Positions 1 to 11,600 of a DNA stretch of 64,000 nucleotides are shown piece after piece. Both the position numbers and the translations under genes were made by a program. The stretch comes from Klebsormidium nitens (lineage: Eukaryota; Streptophyta; Klebsormidiophyceae; Klebsormidiales; Klebsormidiaceae), in NCBI GenBank assembly GCA_000708835.1, contig DF236954.1, forward strand, positions 183,749-247,748. Reading direction: 5' to 3'. The notes below the pieces were generated by a model. It did not search any database and was not told the origin of the DNA. It saw nothing but the letters and a program-made list of their open reading frames with translations. Positions within the stretch are counted from its first letter, which is position 1, and every line of letters starts with the position of its first letter.

Positions 1-123
1 GGACCTTAGAACATGTCAGGAACTTCTTTATAGATTGAAATGTCAAAATCTGTTTGGTACTGAACTGCTGTTGCCAACAGCTTGATTGATCTAAAATAGT
101 ATCTTGTTGTTCTTATCTTGCAG

Positions 124-3100
124 CCTGACGCCGCTGGGCTCGATCAGGTGATGGCGAAGTACTCGGGGGAGAAGAAGGGTCGAAAGAGCAAGGGGATGTC
201 GGCTGTCGACGTTGAAAATGCGCGAGCGGCAGAGAAGGCAAGGAAGGTGACGGTGAAGGTGAACAAGATCAGCATTCTCCCCAAGCGGTTCCACAAACAC
301 CCCGACGTACACGACGGCTGCATAGAGGTCCCCCTAGCGATGTGCAAACCCGCCTCTGAGCTGCCAGTCTTGAGGCCCCCGTCTGAGCCGCTGGCTGAGA
401 GGGTGCGCATTTCGGAGCGGGTCCCCACAAAAGCGGCTATCCGGCTGCAAACCGACGTCTTCAACAACCACGGGTACGACCCGAACAAGGGGTACTTCGT
501 GGGGACGGCGACCGCGTTTGGAGACTGGATCAAGCCGATAACGGACGTGGACAGGGAAGCCATGTGCGAGCCTCTCCGCAAGGACCTGGAGGAATGGGAA
601 GCCTTAGTGGTGAAGCGGGGGGTGGTGGATAACGACCCTTTCTACCAGTGGATCGGGGCGCACATCCTGTACCATTTCCTTTTCCTGGCAGACGGCAACA
701 CCAGGTGACCAGTCATGGTATAGATAACTTCAATTTCTTACTTTGAATGCAACACTTTGGTGTCTTCAGTTGGTGAAGGTCCCGTTCAATGGAACCTGGC
801 GTGTCCAGACAGTCGTCCATGTTCTACAGAGATCGAAACTCAAACACAGAATCGAAACTGTTGGCGCCAAAGAGTTTGCAGAAGGTCCCGTTCAACGGGA
901 CCTTTGATTTCATACATGCAACTTTTCTGGCAAGGTAAATTTTTCATCAAATCCCTTCTAGACTGGTGTACAGTACTCAGGGCCACACCCTAAAACAACT
1001 CGGCCAGGCTCAAATCCCTTTGCTTGGCATCGATGCACATCGTTGCCCTTCTTGCAGCATGAAAAGGTCCCGCTAAACGGGAGTCCTTCGGCAGCAATAG
1101 ACTCCCATTTGTTTGCTGTTTGCTGAAGGTTGGTTGTAGTGGACCTGTCAGGTTTAGGATGTCACGAAAACTCATGACTAAAGTGGTTCGGCAAGGTCCC
1201 GTTGAACGGGACCTTGTCTAAACAAAACGTCATCCATGTTCTGCAATAAATAAGTACTCGAACTTTGTAGTGAAACCGATGGCGCCAAAGCTTCTGCAAA
1301 AGGTTCCGTTCAACGGGACCTGTGATTTCATACATGCAACTTCTGGCAAGGCATTGTGGTCGAAAACTCCCTTCAAGACTGGTGTACAGAACTCAAGGCC
1401 ACACCCTAAAAGAACTCAGCCAGGCTCAATGCCATGTGCTTGGCATCAATGCACATCGGTGCCCTTCGTGCGGCATGAAAAGGTCCCGTTGAACGGGAGT
1501 CCTTCGGCAACTGTAGATTAACTAACAAATGAAAGGCGCCTCTGGTTCAGGTTTTGATATACATTGCAATTCATTTCAGAACTGATTTGTGGTTACAACT
1601 TCAAACAAGTTAAGGTCCCGTTGAACGGGACCTTTGCAGATGGAGCTGGAGCTTTTTTTGCTCCAGGCATAAATGGTTTGCAATGTGGTAAAACAAGGTT
1701 TCATTCTCAATCCTCAAACGGAGTGATAGAGGTGATGAAGTATCAGTCTTACAGGGGCTGGATCGAGCCTGGATCCTTTTTGAGTGGACTTTTAAAGATT
1801 GGAAGTTCAATTAAGAAGCGGTTTAATGGTCTGACGGTCTGCCAGTTAGATAGTCCCGTTGAAAGGGACCTTTTTTCTTGGCACATCCAAGGTAATTGTC
1901 TATCAATTGAACATTTGAATCTTCACATACAGCAACTTTATCAGTCACAACGGCTTTCAATAAACAATACCGGTTTTGTGAGTTCTTGATCCGAGGTTAT
2001 CGTATTTTGCAGAGAGGAAGGCTGGGTGGCTGCGATCGAGAAGCTTGTGGGCATCATCAAGACAGTTCCACGACCCCGGATGGTGGTGTTCGAGATAATC
2101 GAGAAGAACTGTCGCCAGATCGCTCTCCTCTCAGAAGAGATCAACAAGTCGGAGCTGGACGCAAAGGTCGTTACGACCCCGCTGCAGAAGCTGGCGTTGC
2201 TGCACGACAAGAACAGGATGGAGACGGAGGAGGTGAAGAAGTGGATTCCAGCATCGGTACGTTATCAAAGTTAAACAAAATTCGACAGGATTGAGCCAAG
2301 ATTTTGTTCCTTGATTCTTGCAGTGCGTTTGATAGAGTCGCACTGTGATGCATTTCGATCTTGGTAGCAACCTTTCTCATTATCTCGCTAGATTGAACTC
2401 GTAGACTCCTGCATCAGTGTCACTTTGAAATAGAATTTCATTCGCGAAGGTGATTCTCGCACAGATCAGAGCATATGCTAGCTGTGAAAAAGAAATCATT
2501 CTGTGCATATATCATTCTTCAAACATGATCTGCTGGAATTTGTGAACTCCAAAAGTTGTAACCCTCTTACTATCCTATTTCGCAGTCGATGGCGCTCCTG
2601 AAGGAGAAGCTGAACATCAACCTGCTGAGGAAGAAGAAGGCCGACGCCTGCCGGCACAATGTCCTCGTGTTCGTCTTCATGGAGCAGCCTCTCCTCCTGA
2701 AGAAGCTGCTCGACTTCCAGTTTGGCACGGACCTGAAAACCGGGGAGGACCTGGGCCGGTTCTGGACGGAGAAGGAGAAGAAGACGGTGATCGAGATCGA
2801 GCAGAGGAAGATGCGGAAGCAGGTCTCCGCTGCCGGATTTGAGAAGAGGGATGGAGTGGGGTTCAACTACTGGGAGGCAGACATCCGGAAGATGGTGGAG
2901 CTGCCGGAGCTCAGCCGAGATCTGACAAACCTGGAGATTCTCACTACCCTGAAGGAGCTGAACCTGGCAGCCTTCCTGGACGTGACAGTGCTGGGGCACC
3001 TGAAGCTGCGAAGGGCCGATCTGCAGAAGAAAGGCCTGGAGCTCACAAAGGACTCGCTCGATCCATTCTTCACGTCTGTGAAGGCTCTCCAGGTGGCGGG

Positions 3101-6100
3101 GGAACTGGCAGTCGACTGGCTGGAGGAGCAGAAGCTGGTAGAGAAGAGGCCGGGGGATCGGCTGCCTGGACAGATGGGGAAGTGGAAAGGGAAGACGCTG
3201 GCAGGGCTGATGGCAAACAAGATGCCCCTCTGGGACTGGATCAAGACGCTCATCGAGGGGGATTACTCCTCCGTCTTTGAGCACCCGTTCGCGTGGATGG
3301 GGCAGAAGGGTCTGTCCTTCAAGTCCATGCTGAACAAGGAGATGAAGGATGGTGGAAAGGCCAAGTGCCTGGAGGGCATGTGGCGGCGTCTCCTGGTGCT
3401 GTGAGTGCAGCAAGAAAGTTTTGCCCTAATCAATTTGCCAAAAAAGTATCGGATGTTTCTGTTCTGAGTTTCCTTCTGTTTGCTGTCGCGACTTCGTAGG
3501 TAGCTTTGCAAGGCAGAAATTCCGGATCTTTTTCTCAGAGAATCGTCACACTGATAGTTGTAAACGAAACTTAGACAGTTGTGGAAAGCCCCGTCCACTT
3601 TGTAAAATTTTTGCTGAGTCAGATTCGAAAAGCGATTTTAGACTGATCTAACCTGCTGTTGAATGGTCCCGTTGAACGGGACTTTCGTACCTCACATTTT
3701 TCAGAACATAAGAGATATTTGTGCTGTATTGGACTGTGCTCGATTGCAGCTGATCTCAGTAAGTCCCGTTGAGCGGGACCTTTTCTGTTTGAACTGTACA
3801 AAAGTACATCGTTTTTGGACACAAGAAATAGTAACCTTTTACAGATTGCAAGGTTACATGTCAAAACCCGATGTGATTGTGGCTCTTCACATTTTAATGA
3901 AGGCTGGAAGTTTGAATCATTTGAGAAACGCTGCTCTGAATAGATTTAATGTCCTGCAAATTTGGAAAGGGTGCTGTAAACAGATCATTAAACTGTGTTT
4001 TGTGCTGAACTGTGTGAAGTGACATTGCGAAAGGGTCTTGCGTTATTTACACCAGGCTTGATTCGAATTATCATTGCTTTTATTTTTAATGATGTTCCTG
4101 CCACAAACCACTTAGGATCTGTAGAAAAAGACAATGCAGAATGGTTAGTTTGAGTCCCGTTGAACGGGACCTTCTTTATCTGGATAGGATGCCTCAGAAG
4201 TAAAGCCTGGAGAGTAGCAGGTGGAAAAAACAAGACTCAATCAATGACCACTAGAGATTTGCTAGTAACGAGATTGCTAGTCAGGACCGGCACAGGCAAA
4301 AGTCGCTTTTATGCAGCCTGTTTTCAAAAGGTCCCGTTGAACGGGACCTTTCAAAAGCGCCAACTTTTGTTTGAATATCTTTTAGCGACGGTCGGGGTTC
4401 AGAAATGCACCGGGAGGCTTTGGTTATCAGTAAAGAGCCAGGTTGATTGGTGTCTAGTTCTACGTTAGTATCAAAACCATATTGAATCGCCACACGAAAC
4501 CAAGTTTTAACCTTTGTTTTTTTTCAATAACAGGTACTTCCGAAGCTGCTTCCCCCTGCAGCTGTCTGACCTGCCCACAGACATCGAGGACAAGTCTTCC
4601 CTCAAGACGATGGCGGAGTGGGGTTACTCCGGCCTCCCCCGAGTGGTGAAAAAACACGCCATGGACTGGGCGGGTCTGGAACCGGCAGCAGGCGCAGAGC
4701 TGAAGTGGTCCGCTGACAAGCAGACCTACTTCGCGGAGTGGGAGATCAAGGCGTTGTTCGAGGGCGAGCGGCCGGGGAAGAAAAACTGGAAGGACAAAGA
4801 GGTGACGGACGGGCTGGGGAACGGGCCTCTTTCGTTGCAGGCGACGGTGGTCCTGGGGGTGGGCTGGGAAAACGATTCCGGGGGTGTTCTGCCGAAGTGC
4901 ATTCCGGCAGAGAGGACGGACCCGGAGATAGAGCCGGGATTCGTGCAGTTCGTGTCACTGAGGAACCTGGCGCAGAGGGTGGGGAAGCCGGGGCCAGAGG
5001 TGATAGGGGAGGAGAAGGAGCCTGCACCGAACGAGTCAGGTGATGAAGAAGAAGAGGTGGAGAAAGAAGAAGGGGAGGAAGAGGAAGCTGTCGAGAACGA
5101 GGTGAAAGAGTTGGAGGGAGGAAGCGGCGTTGGGTTCCTGAAATTCTTCGGGCCAAAGGGCGTGACAGTGGTGCCCAAGGTGAAAGAGATCCTGGAGGCG
5201 TTGGGTTACGCAAAGGAGCTCGGAGAGAAGAAGGAGATGGCTTTCGACGTGGAGAAAACTGGGGTGGACATGACGGTCTTTTTCGTGCGGCCAAGGTCGA
5301 AGAAGGTGGCGGAGATCGACGGCTCTGAGAAAGAGATCCGCTGGCTGCCTGCGGAGGAGTTTGTGAGCGCTGTGTCGGAGAGAATGGAGAAGGTGATGGC
5401 GAAGGGGTCAGTGGCTGTGGTGGTAGCCCCGCCGGCGCTACCGGAGGCGTGGATGGTGGGGCTAAAGAAGATGCACGCGTCGACCTGGGGCTTCAGGCTG
5501 GTGGACAAGGTGACGTTGTTGACACTGCTTATTTTATATTCTTTTTGGAGTTGGGTTTAGTAATTTTAGTGCCAACATGAATTTGAAATACATCTTTGAA
5601 TAGATGGTGAATTGGAAAGGGGAATTTGACGTGTAAGAGGTAGTGATGCGGGGATTTTCAATAAGAACTTGCAAAGCTGAAGATTTGAAATTCGTTGCAC
5701 TGTAAATACATGGATCTGATGGTTTAAAAGGGACCTTGCAGGACGGCGACCCTCTGTGGCTGCACGGCCACGACGGTACGTACATGGAGGTGTCGTACTG
5801 GACGCCGGCTGAGGCACATGGAGAGGTGAAGAAGACGGGAGGGGTTCTGCGCACACCGGAGGAGATGTGCAGCTGGCCGTTGTTCCAGAGGGGAGGAAAA
5901 CTGGAGGTAAGTATAGTGGAGATATGAGTTCGTTCGATAACAGGGCTGGTTAAGGATTCGAAGCTGAGAAATAGGAGTGCGTTTGTCTGGAAAGAGGGTA
6001 ATCTTATTCCGGTAGCTTTGCGGAAACTGTATGCGATGTGTCTCGTTTGAAAATTCACATCTGTTATCACGACTGTCTGTTGTGGTAGGTAGAGTTGATG

Positions 6101-6868
6101 TAGATGAGCTTCATGGATGTCGAATTTTGTGGCTCAGATGCAGGCACAACAAGTTTGTGATTTGATAAGGAGATAAGAGATGTGATGTTCAAAATTCGAA
6201 TGTATATACAACGTTCTGATACGTTTCGCATAGTCACTGTTTCCATGCTGTTGCATTTCTGTCTGGTGGTTTCTGGTGCGCCGCTCCAAGATTGGAAAGG
6301 GGAAGCGAAACAACTAGCAAGGTCCCGTTGAACGGGAGTAACAGCCAGTATATCGAACCATACATGAGAAGTTGTTAACCTTCTTTTGCAGACTTACACC
6401 CTCTTGTCGGAGCACGCCTACGACCTGCCGCGCGAGTTCTGGAACGACGCGCTGGACAAGACCATAGACGCGGCGGCGTCATCGCCGTCGGCGATTGTGT
6501 TCCAGGAGGAGTACGGTGGCGCGTCGGAATACTTGTCGAGGCTGGGAGTGGATCTGCTGTCGGTGTTCTTTGCGGGGGGGAAGAAGGGAGACTTTCTGGA
6601 GAGGGAGTCAAACAAAATCACGTGGGATGAGGAGGTGGAGGTGGAAGAAGGAGGGGTGAAGGTCAAGATGACGATGGGTTACAGAGACCAAGAGGATGAA
6701 AGCGAAAATGAATCAGGAGAGGACAAGATGGAGATGGATGGAGAGGCAAAGGGCTTGGGGAAAGAAGCAAAAGTTGGAGACGAGAAGAGAGTGGCGACGG
6801 AGCTGGAAGAAGCGCCTGTGAAGCTTTCCCCGATGATGACAAGGTCAAGGAAGAAGGTATCGAAGTAG
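124..6868 (+). CDS. Unrecognised multi-exon protein, C-terminal 1085 aa visible
   Basis: Six exons fit GT-AG borders and a continuous frame: 124-704, 2013-2256, 2586-3400, 4534-5509, 5742-5906, 6392-6868 (TAG). The gene begins left of the window, since position 124 follows a good acceptor. I do not recognise a family. Visible features: a Lys/Arg-rich start (about residues 10-55 of the visible part); a Leu/Lys-rich middle with charged helices (exon 3); a long acidic Glu run in exon 4 (about 5050-5115); an ordered-looking segment across exons 4-6 with motifs EEYGGASEYL and LLSVFFAGGKKG; and a charged tail ending in basic SRKKVSK. No signal peptide or membrane segment is apparent. Exon codon use is GC-rich against AT-rich introns, which supports coding. 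The acidic and basic tracts would suit a nuclear or chromatin-associated protein, but that is only inference. The introns carry an unusual palindrome family, annotated separately. Confidence 0.72.
773..1520. repeat. Imperfect tandem duplication inside intron 1, period about 417 bp
   Basis: Segment 773 to about 1105 recurs at 1190 to about 1520. Both contain, in the same order, a palindrome, a 'catgttct' stretch, 'ggcgccaaag', a second palindrome, 'tttcatacatgcaact', 'gactggtgtaca', 'ggccacaccctaaaa' and a third palindrome followed by 'gtccttcggca'. Offsets between the three palindrome pairs are 416-418 bp, so three of the intron copies arose by segmental duplication rather than independent insertion. 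Confidence 0.85.
778..1870. repeat. Palindromic repeat family, eight copies in intron 1 of the first gene
   Basis: The core is GGTCCCGTTGAACGGGACC, usually flanked by AA...TT so that the arms reach 11-12 bp around one central base. Copies: 778-796 (degraded), 884-902, 1066-1084 (degraded), 1195-1213 (perfect 25 bp palindrome at 1192-1216), 1302-1320, 1482-1500, 1614-1632, 1853-1870. The central base breaks the symmetry: G in most copies, C in those at 778, 884 and 1302, so copies lie in both orientations. Two copies share a right arm altered to CGGGAGTCC, giving a sub-variant. As RNA each would form a GC-rich hairpin. Confidence 0.9.
3665..4348. repeat. Palindromic repeat family, four copies in intron 3
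   Basis: Copies at 3665-3683, 3763-3780 (one substitution, GAGC), 4154-4171 and 4330-4348. All have G at the centre, the same orientation as most intron 1 copies. The last sits in a longer near-palindrome with A/T-rich outer arms (4325-4355). Intron 2 (2257-2585) has none, and intron 4 has only a half-motif (GGGACCTT, 5730-5737) just before its acceptor. Confidence 0.88.
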
Positions 6869-7759
6869 ATGGGGTTGGTGTGGTGATTTGAAAGAAGGGG
6901 ATTTAGAGGAAGTTGGTTGCAGGAGTTGTGAGGGAAGTTGGAAGTGGAGTTTGCGACCTTGAGAACCAGATGCACAATTGTGTAGGTGTAGATTCGAGAA
7001 TGCATTTTAGACAAAGACCTTTGAAAGGCAAATGCACGAATGTATAGGGGTAGACTCGAGTATGCATTCATGATGAAGGACTTACGAAAGTAGAGGCAAC
7101 GCTGTATAGGTATAGGTTCGAGAAGCCTGAGAGATGAGGAAGTGTGTTGAAGATGAAAAATGTCTGATGAGGTGAAATGCAATTGACACTGGCATGGAAT
7201 TGGACAATCTAGAATGCATCGGCAATGGTAACATCTGTTGAAAATGCATTGTCCAATGAATGTTGTCATAGGCCTGGGTATGTGAGTGGCTTTAAAGACA
7301 AATTGACGCATGAAAGAATGTGTTGACAATAGGTTGGACAAAGGATATATGATGTAAGACGTGTATGAATCGCGATCCTGCAGAATGTACGACTCCTTCA
7401 TAAATACCTTGTGATGCAATGCTGATGAATCATAGACCAGCACACATGAAGGTCCCGTTGAGCTGGACGTTTTGCAAGCTGTGCCTCATGCGTTCGAGAC
7501 GTTTTGTGGCCCTTTCAGAGGCGAGTCGTGCAAATGTCGAAGCACAAATTGAGTCGTAAAGATCATAGGGTGTCTCATCTCGGTGGTGCAATAAATACAT
7601 TGACTCAAAAAGGAATGTCAGCGGTCTTCGTGGGTTCTTGAAGTCCCGTTCAACGGGACCATTTTTTACTCAGAGAGCTCTGCTTTTTTGGTCCCAGAGT
7701 GGAAAAAGCGTCTAAGCAGAGGATAAAATGACAATCTTCTGGTCCCGTTGGACGGGACC
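6321..7759. repeat. Palindromic repeat family, copies in intron 5 and in the 3' flank
   Basis: 6321-6339 lies in intron 5 with the CGGGAGT variant right arm. 7451-7469 (degraded), 7643-7660 (central C, opposite orientation) and 7741-7759 (central G, one substitution) lie downstream of the stop codon, in the likely 3' UTR or intergenic DNA. No further good copy was found in the remaining 56 kb; 43379-43396 is a weak match. Confidence 0.87.
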
Positions 7760-8637
7760 TTCCCCCGATACCTAGGTTTGCCCCTTCAGTAAGTAGAAAG
7801 CTGGTAGAAATGAGAATTTGAGATGCTCACTGACGTCAGCATGACGTCAGCAACTGCTTCTCTTTTATTTTATTTTTGGAGAAATTGTTTTTCGAATTTG
7901 AGGGTAAAAATAAAGAAAAAAAAAAAAACCGGCGAATTTTGCAAAAAAAAACTTTTAAAAAGATTGTAAAACTACAATATAAAACTACATACATATAGGA
8001 TCTCCCTCATCTCGCCCCGCGAAGCGTACACGTCATAGGTGCTGCAAGAGAAGCTTACGTACGCACTGCGCGAGCATGAGCGTCGTCTGACTGAAAAGTC
8101 TTGATACGGTCATTTTTCTTTGTTGACCGTACTCAAGCTGTCACTGTCAGTGACTGAGCACTGTTACTTTCAAGGAGCGTGCTGGTAGTGTGAAAGAGGG
8201 AGTAGAGGAATTCTAGTCGGCTACAGTACTTGCAACATCAGTTGAGTAGCTTGGCAAGAGTCATGGTCTTACCGTCAAGACTGTTGTCAAGACTGACAAG
8301 ACTACTACTGTAGCCCGCTGGGACGAAATCAAAAGTAAAAAAAGGGGTGCAAATCAACGCCCACTGAGTCCTTTCCAGATGGTTGTAAGTTTCAGGGGAT
8401 CCAAAAAAGATATGTGATCCAAGTTGTGCAATATAGCCGGATCTACTGCCAAGTCGAAGACCAGATATAACTTCTCTTCGCCAAAACAATTGTGGTGACA
8501 AGAGGGAACTTGCTACACCTAGTACAGCTCGGTAAACAGATCCCACTTCTCTTCTAGAGAAAGATTCTGAGAAGGGCGCACGTTTGCGGCAATTCTGGAC
8601 CCTCGAAGTTGCTGACCTACATCAGCAGTCGTGCAGG
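6869..8637. other. Intergenic: 3' flank of first gene and upstream of KAS III-like gene
   Basis: No coding exon is supported. The stretch holds three palindrome copies, the paired TGACGTCA boxes, an A-rich tract (7905-7960) and, at 8240-8580, DNA without coding character on either strand. Open frames on the minus strand here have no splice or homology support. Confidence 0.5.
7831..7852. promoter_or_regulatory. Paired TGACGTCA boxes
   Basis: Two perfect 8 bp palindromes TGACGTCA, the core bound by plant bZIP (TGA/CRE-type) factors, occur as a direct repeat with an 11 bp period. They lie about 0.8 kb upstream of the proposed start of the next gene and about 1 kb after the previous stop. A promoter role is inference. 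Confidence 0.45.
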
Positions 8638-11600
8638 ATGGCACTGATAAGCTGTCAGCAATTTCAGGGCGTCGGTTCTTCATTGGGTCCCATGGTAAAC
8701 CCTGCAGCAGATCGCTCTTCAAAGCAGACGCTTGTCAGCGACTTTTCAGGTCTTGCAGTCATCCGGAGTGGCTCCCCAACCAGAACCAGCAGCAGATGGC
8801 CTGGCGGCTCGAAAAGAAGATGTGGGCAGTCCTGGCAGGTGAGGTCCTCTTAACCCCGGATTGCATCTTACCTTGGTTTCAGTCGTCTGGCTATGCAGCG
8901 AGGAACTTGAACGGATCCTGATTCCTTGTTCCGAGTAGGGCAAAGCTTGTCGACTCTTCCAAATTATTTCGAGTGCAGTCCCCCTGTTCTCCTACCGGCT
9001 TGACTGACACGTTTTCTACGACGAAGCAAGCTCGGTTCAAAAATTTGATCAGAAAGTCAGGTTGTTCCTGTGGTGCCCATGTTTATTATCCGCAAGAACG
9101 TTGATACAGATGTAGTTCTGGTCCTCTTTAGCTTCCAAAATCGAGCATATGCTGCTTAGCAGGCCTGCAAACACTGATTATGTAGCGCCCATGTGAGAAC
9201 TTGCAGTTGCAAAGAGCTGCTTCACTATTTCGGTAAATGATTCCGCTTGATCTAAATCATTGCGCAGGACATCACCCGGGTCCATCAAAAAACTGGCATC
9301 CGAGAAAAGGCGGTGAGAGCTCACTCAAAAGGTTAAGCTCTGTGTTGAGGTCACCCTTCATGATGTAACATGCTGCTGGTTTCCCGGGGATGAGTCCCTT
9401 GCACTCGAAATGATTCATCAAGGACCCATGCGTGGTTTGAATCCATTGCTGGCTTGCAAAAGTCCTTCTATTTTCGTCTGCAGTCCCAGAATGTGCAGAT
9501 TGAGGGGCTCGGGTCTTACGTCCCTAAGAAGACAGTGAGCGTCAGCGACAGCGTTCAGATGGCAGTCGACAGAAGGTGAGAAATTAACCGACATGTTCTT
9601 CTGTTGACAGCTTCCTTTCCAAAACGGAGCACAGTCTTTCGTTCGAGTATTTTAAGGCCCACAACTGGAAGACTTTAATCTCTTTAGGTTCTCGGAACAT
9701 CACCTGTCAAACCATCATGTTTAGCCTCCGATCTGCTTGCTTGGTTTGACAACATTTCCAGGTGCTTTCCACACATATCGAGCATCAAGGTTAGCTTTCT
9801 CGAGCTTCAAACTAGACCGCAGACCCCAGTGTCAGTGCGGCAGTGAATGCGGCGCAGAACAACCTGTGTGGCACCTGGCAAGCGACCGCAAAGTCGCGTT
9901 GCGTACTGACCAGGTCGCCAAAAGTGGAGCGCTTCTCCGACATTCTTTTGATCAGCAAGAAAGTGACGCCAAAGTTTCCCCATGCTTCGTAATCTGCGAA
10001 CCAGTCGATACTCCCTTCCGCTTTTGCAGAGGCCCGGAGATAGACGAAGCGCGTCTCGCCCGTCTGCTGAGGAAGTTGTACAAGAACCTGGGCTCCGTCT
10101 CTCGGCAGTGGTCCGAAGATCCAGTTACAGATCGCCCAGTCAACTGGCTGATAGAGGTCGGTATCAGTGGATTCTTCCTCTCTTCCAGCTATGAAACTGC
10201 AGGCCAGCCAGATGGCTTAGGGAAAGTTAGCAGGAATAAACCAGCGGTCTGGGCACTTCTCAAGCGTCAGGGTAGACCTTCAGTAACAGCAGCACTCGGC
10301 TACTGAAAGGAAAGCGCCGTCCCCCGAACAAGCAGCCCTTTGCCGTCGGGTGTTCCGCAAAATGTCAGACTGTAGTGAAAATTGAGCATACCCTATGTTT
10401 TGTTCTCATGTAAATGGTAATTCAAGTTTGATATTGAGTGTGCCCTTTAATCGTTCTGACCTTCAGCTTCCGCTGTGCAGGCGTTCTCGCAGGCGCTGGA
10501 CTCTGCCAGCTGGCAGCGTACCGATGTTGACGTCATCATACACACGGGCATCGTCAGAGGCGTCATCGAACCTTCGGCCGCGGCCGTCTACTCCAACCTC
10601 CTTGGAACCTTCCGAGCCCAGTCATTTGATGTCGCCGACGCCTGCAATTCTTGAATCCTGTGAGACGCTCTTCTGCTCTCTTTTCTGGATGATCCCCCTA
10701 GCTCTTTCAACGTCGTGACATGTTTAGGGCAGTATTCACATCCCTTCCCCTCTTTTCCGCCTCCATTGGCAAGTTCGCCTGAAAGTTGCACGCCCCACCT
10801 CTTCTACTCACCATAGCTCAGACTGATGGAGAATCCTACCGTACAAATAATGTACTAAGACATTGCTGACCAGTCGCTTGCTAAAGGGAAATGTTCGGGT
10901 TCGATCTGAGATCAATCATCCTTCTGCACAGGGGAGCGCAACTTGCGGATGCCTTGATTAAGACAGGGTCCGCCAAGAAGGTCGCGCTCATCTCCACTAT
11001 TTCATCCAACTGTCCATACCTGACGGAAAGCTACAAGGTGAGCCAAGCTTTGATGCCGGTCTTGAACATCCTTACAGAACTTTTCGTTCAATCAAAGGCC
11101 TCTTCAGATGTCAACTACGAAGACGGATCAACGTGGCATGTAGAAGTTTTCTCGACCATGTTCCACGAGTGTGCAAAATACCAGGCTCTCAGAGCGGCTG
11201 CCCAATAAACTTCTTACTGCGAAACAACCACTGCGGTGACAAAGCTGATCTTCTCCGCGCGTACTTCAGCAGCTTTCACTCCGTTCCGCAGATCACCTCG
11301 TGGGACCAGATCGGTTACAAGGTCGCCGGAATGACCGTCGGCTCAGCAGCTTCCGTCACTTTGATCGGCGGGGGCCACGAACAAGACTGGGGGCTGAAGG
11401 TCACGCGAATCCACGACTCCTCACAAGTCGCACTCTGCATGATCAACGAGCCGAGCACTACGCGCCACCTGGGGCTGGATTCCGTCGTTCCGCAGGAGAT
11501 CAAGGTGAGCGGAATTGCCAGTGCCGGAACTTGCGCGGACCGGGGCTTGGTCGCGATGCTTGAACCCACGGGACTTCTCCAGCGTCTACCAGGAGTGCTG

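Noticed and set aside
778-1870. CRISPR array or riboswitch reading of the regularly repeated palindromes
   Set aside because: Spacing is irregular, copies occur in both orientations, and the sequence is a spliced nuclear gene.
4726-5294. Long Ser/Pro-rich frames antisense to exon 4 of the first gene
   Set aside because: They are antisense of the Glu-rich coding run, so composition alone keeps them open.
8238-8546. Minus-strand frame upstream of the KAS III-like gene as a transposon remnant
   Set aside because: No recognisable reverse transcriptase, transposase or terminal repeats.
10654-10931. Non-canonical or U12-type intron starting AATCCT in the KAS III-like gene
   Set aside because: The ordinary GT donor at 10660 also keeps phase and matches the FabH alignment one-to-one, leaving a single TGA. 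That is simpler than a novel splice site.
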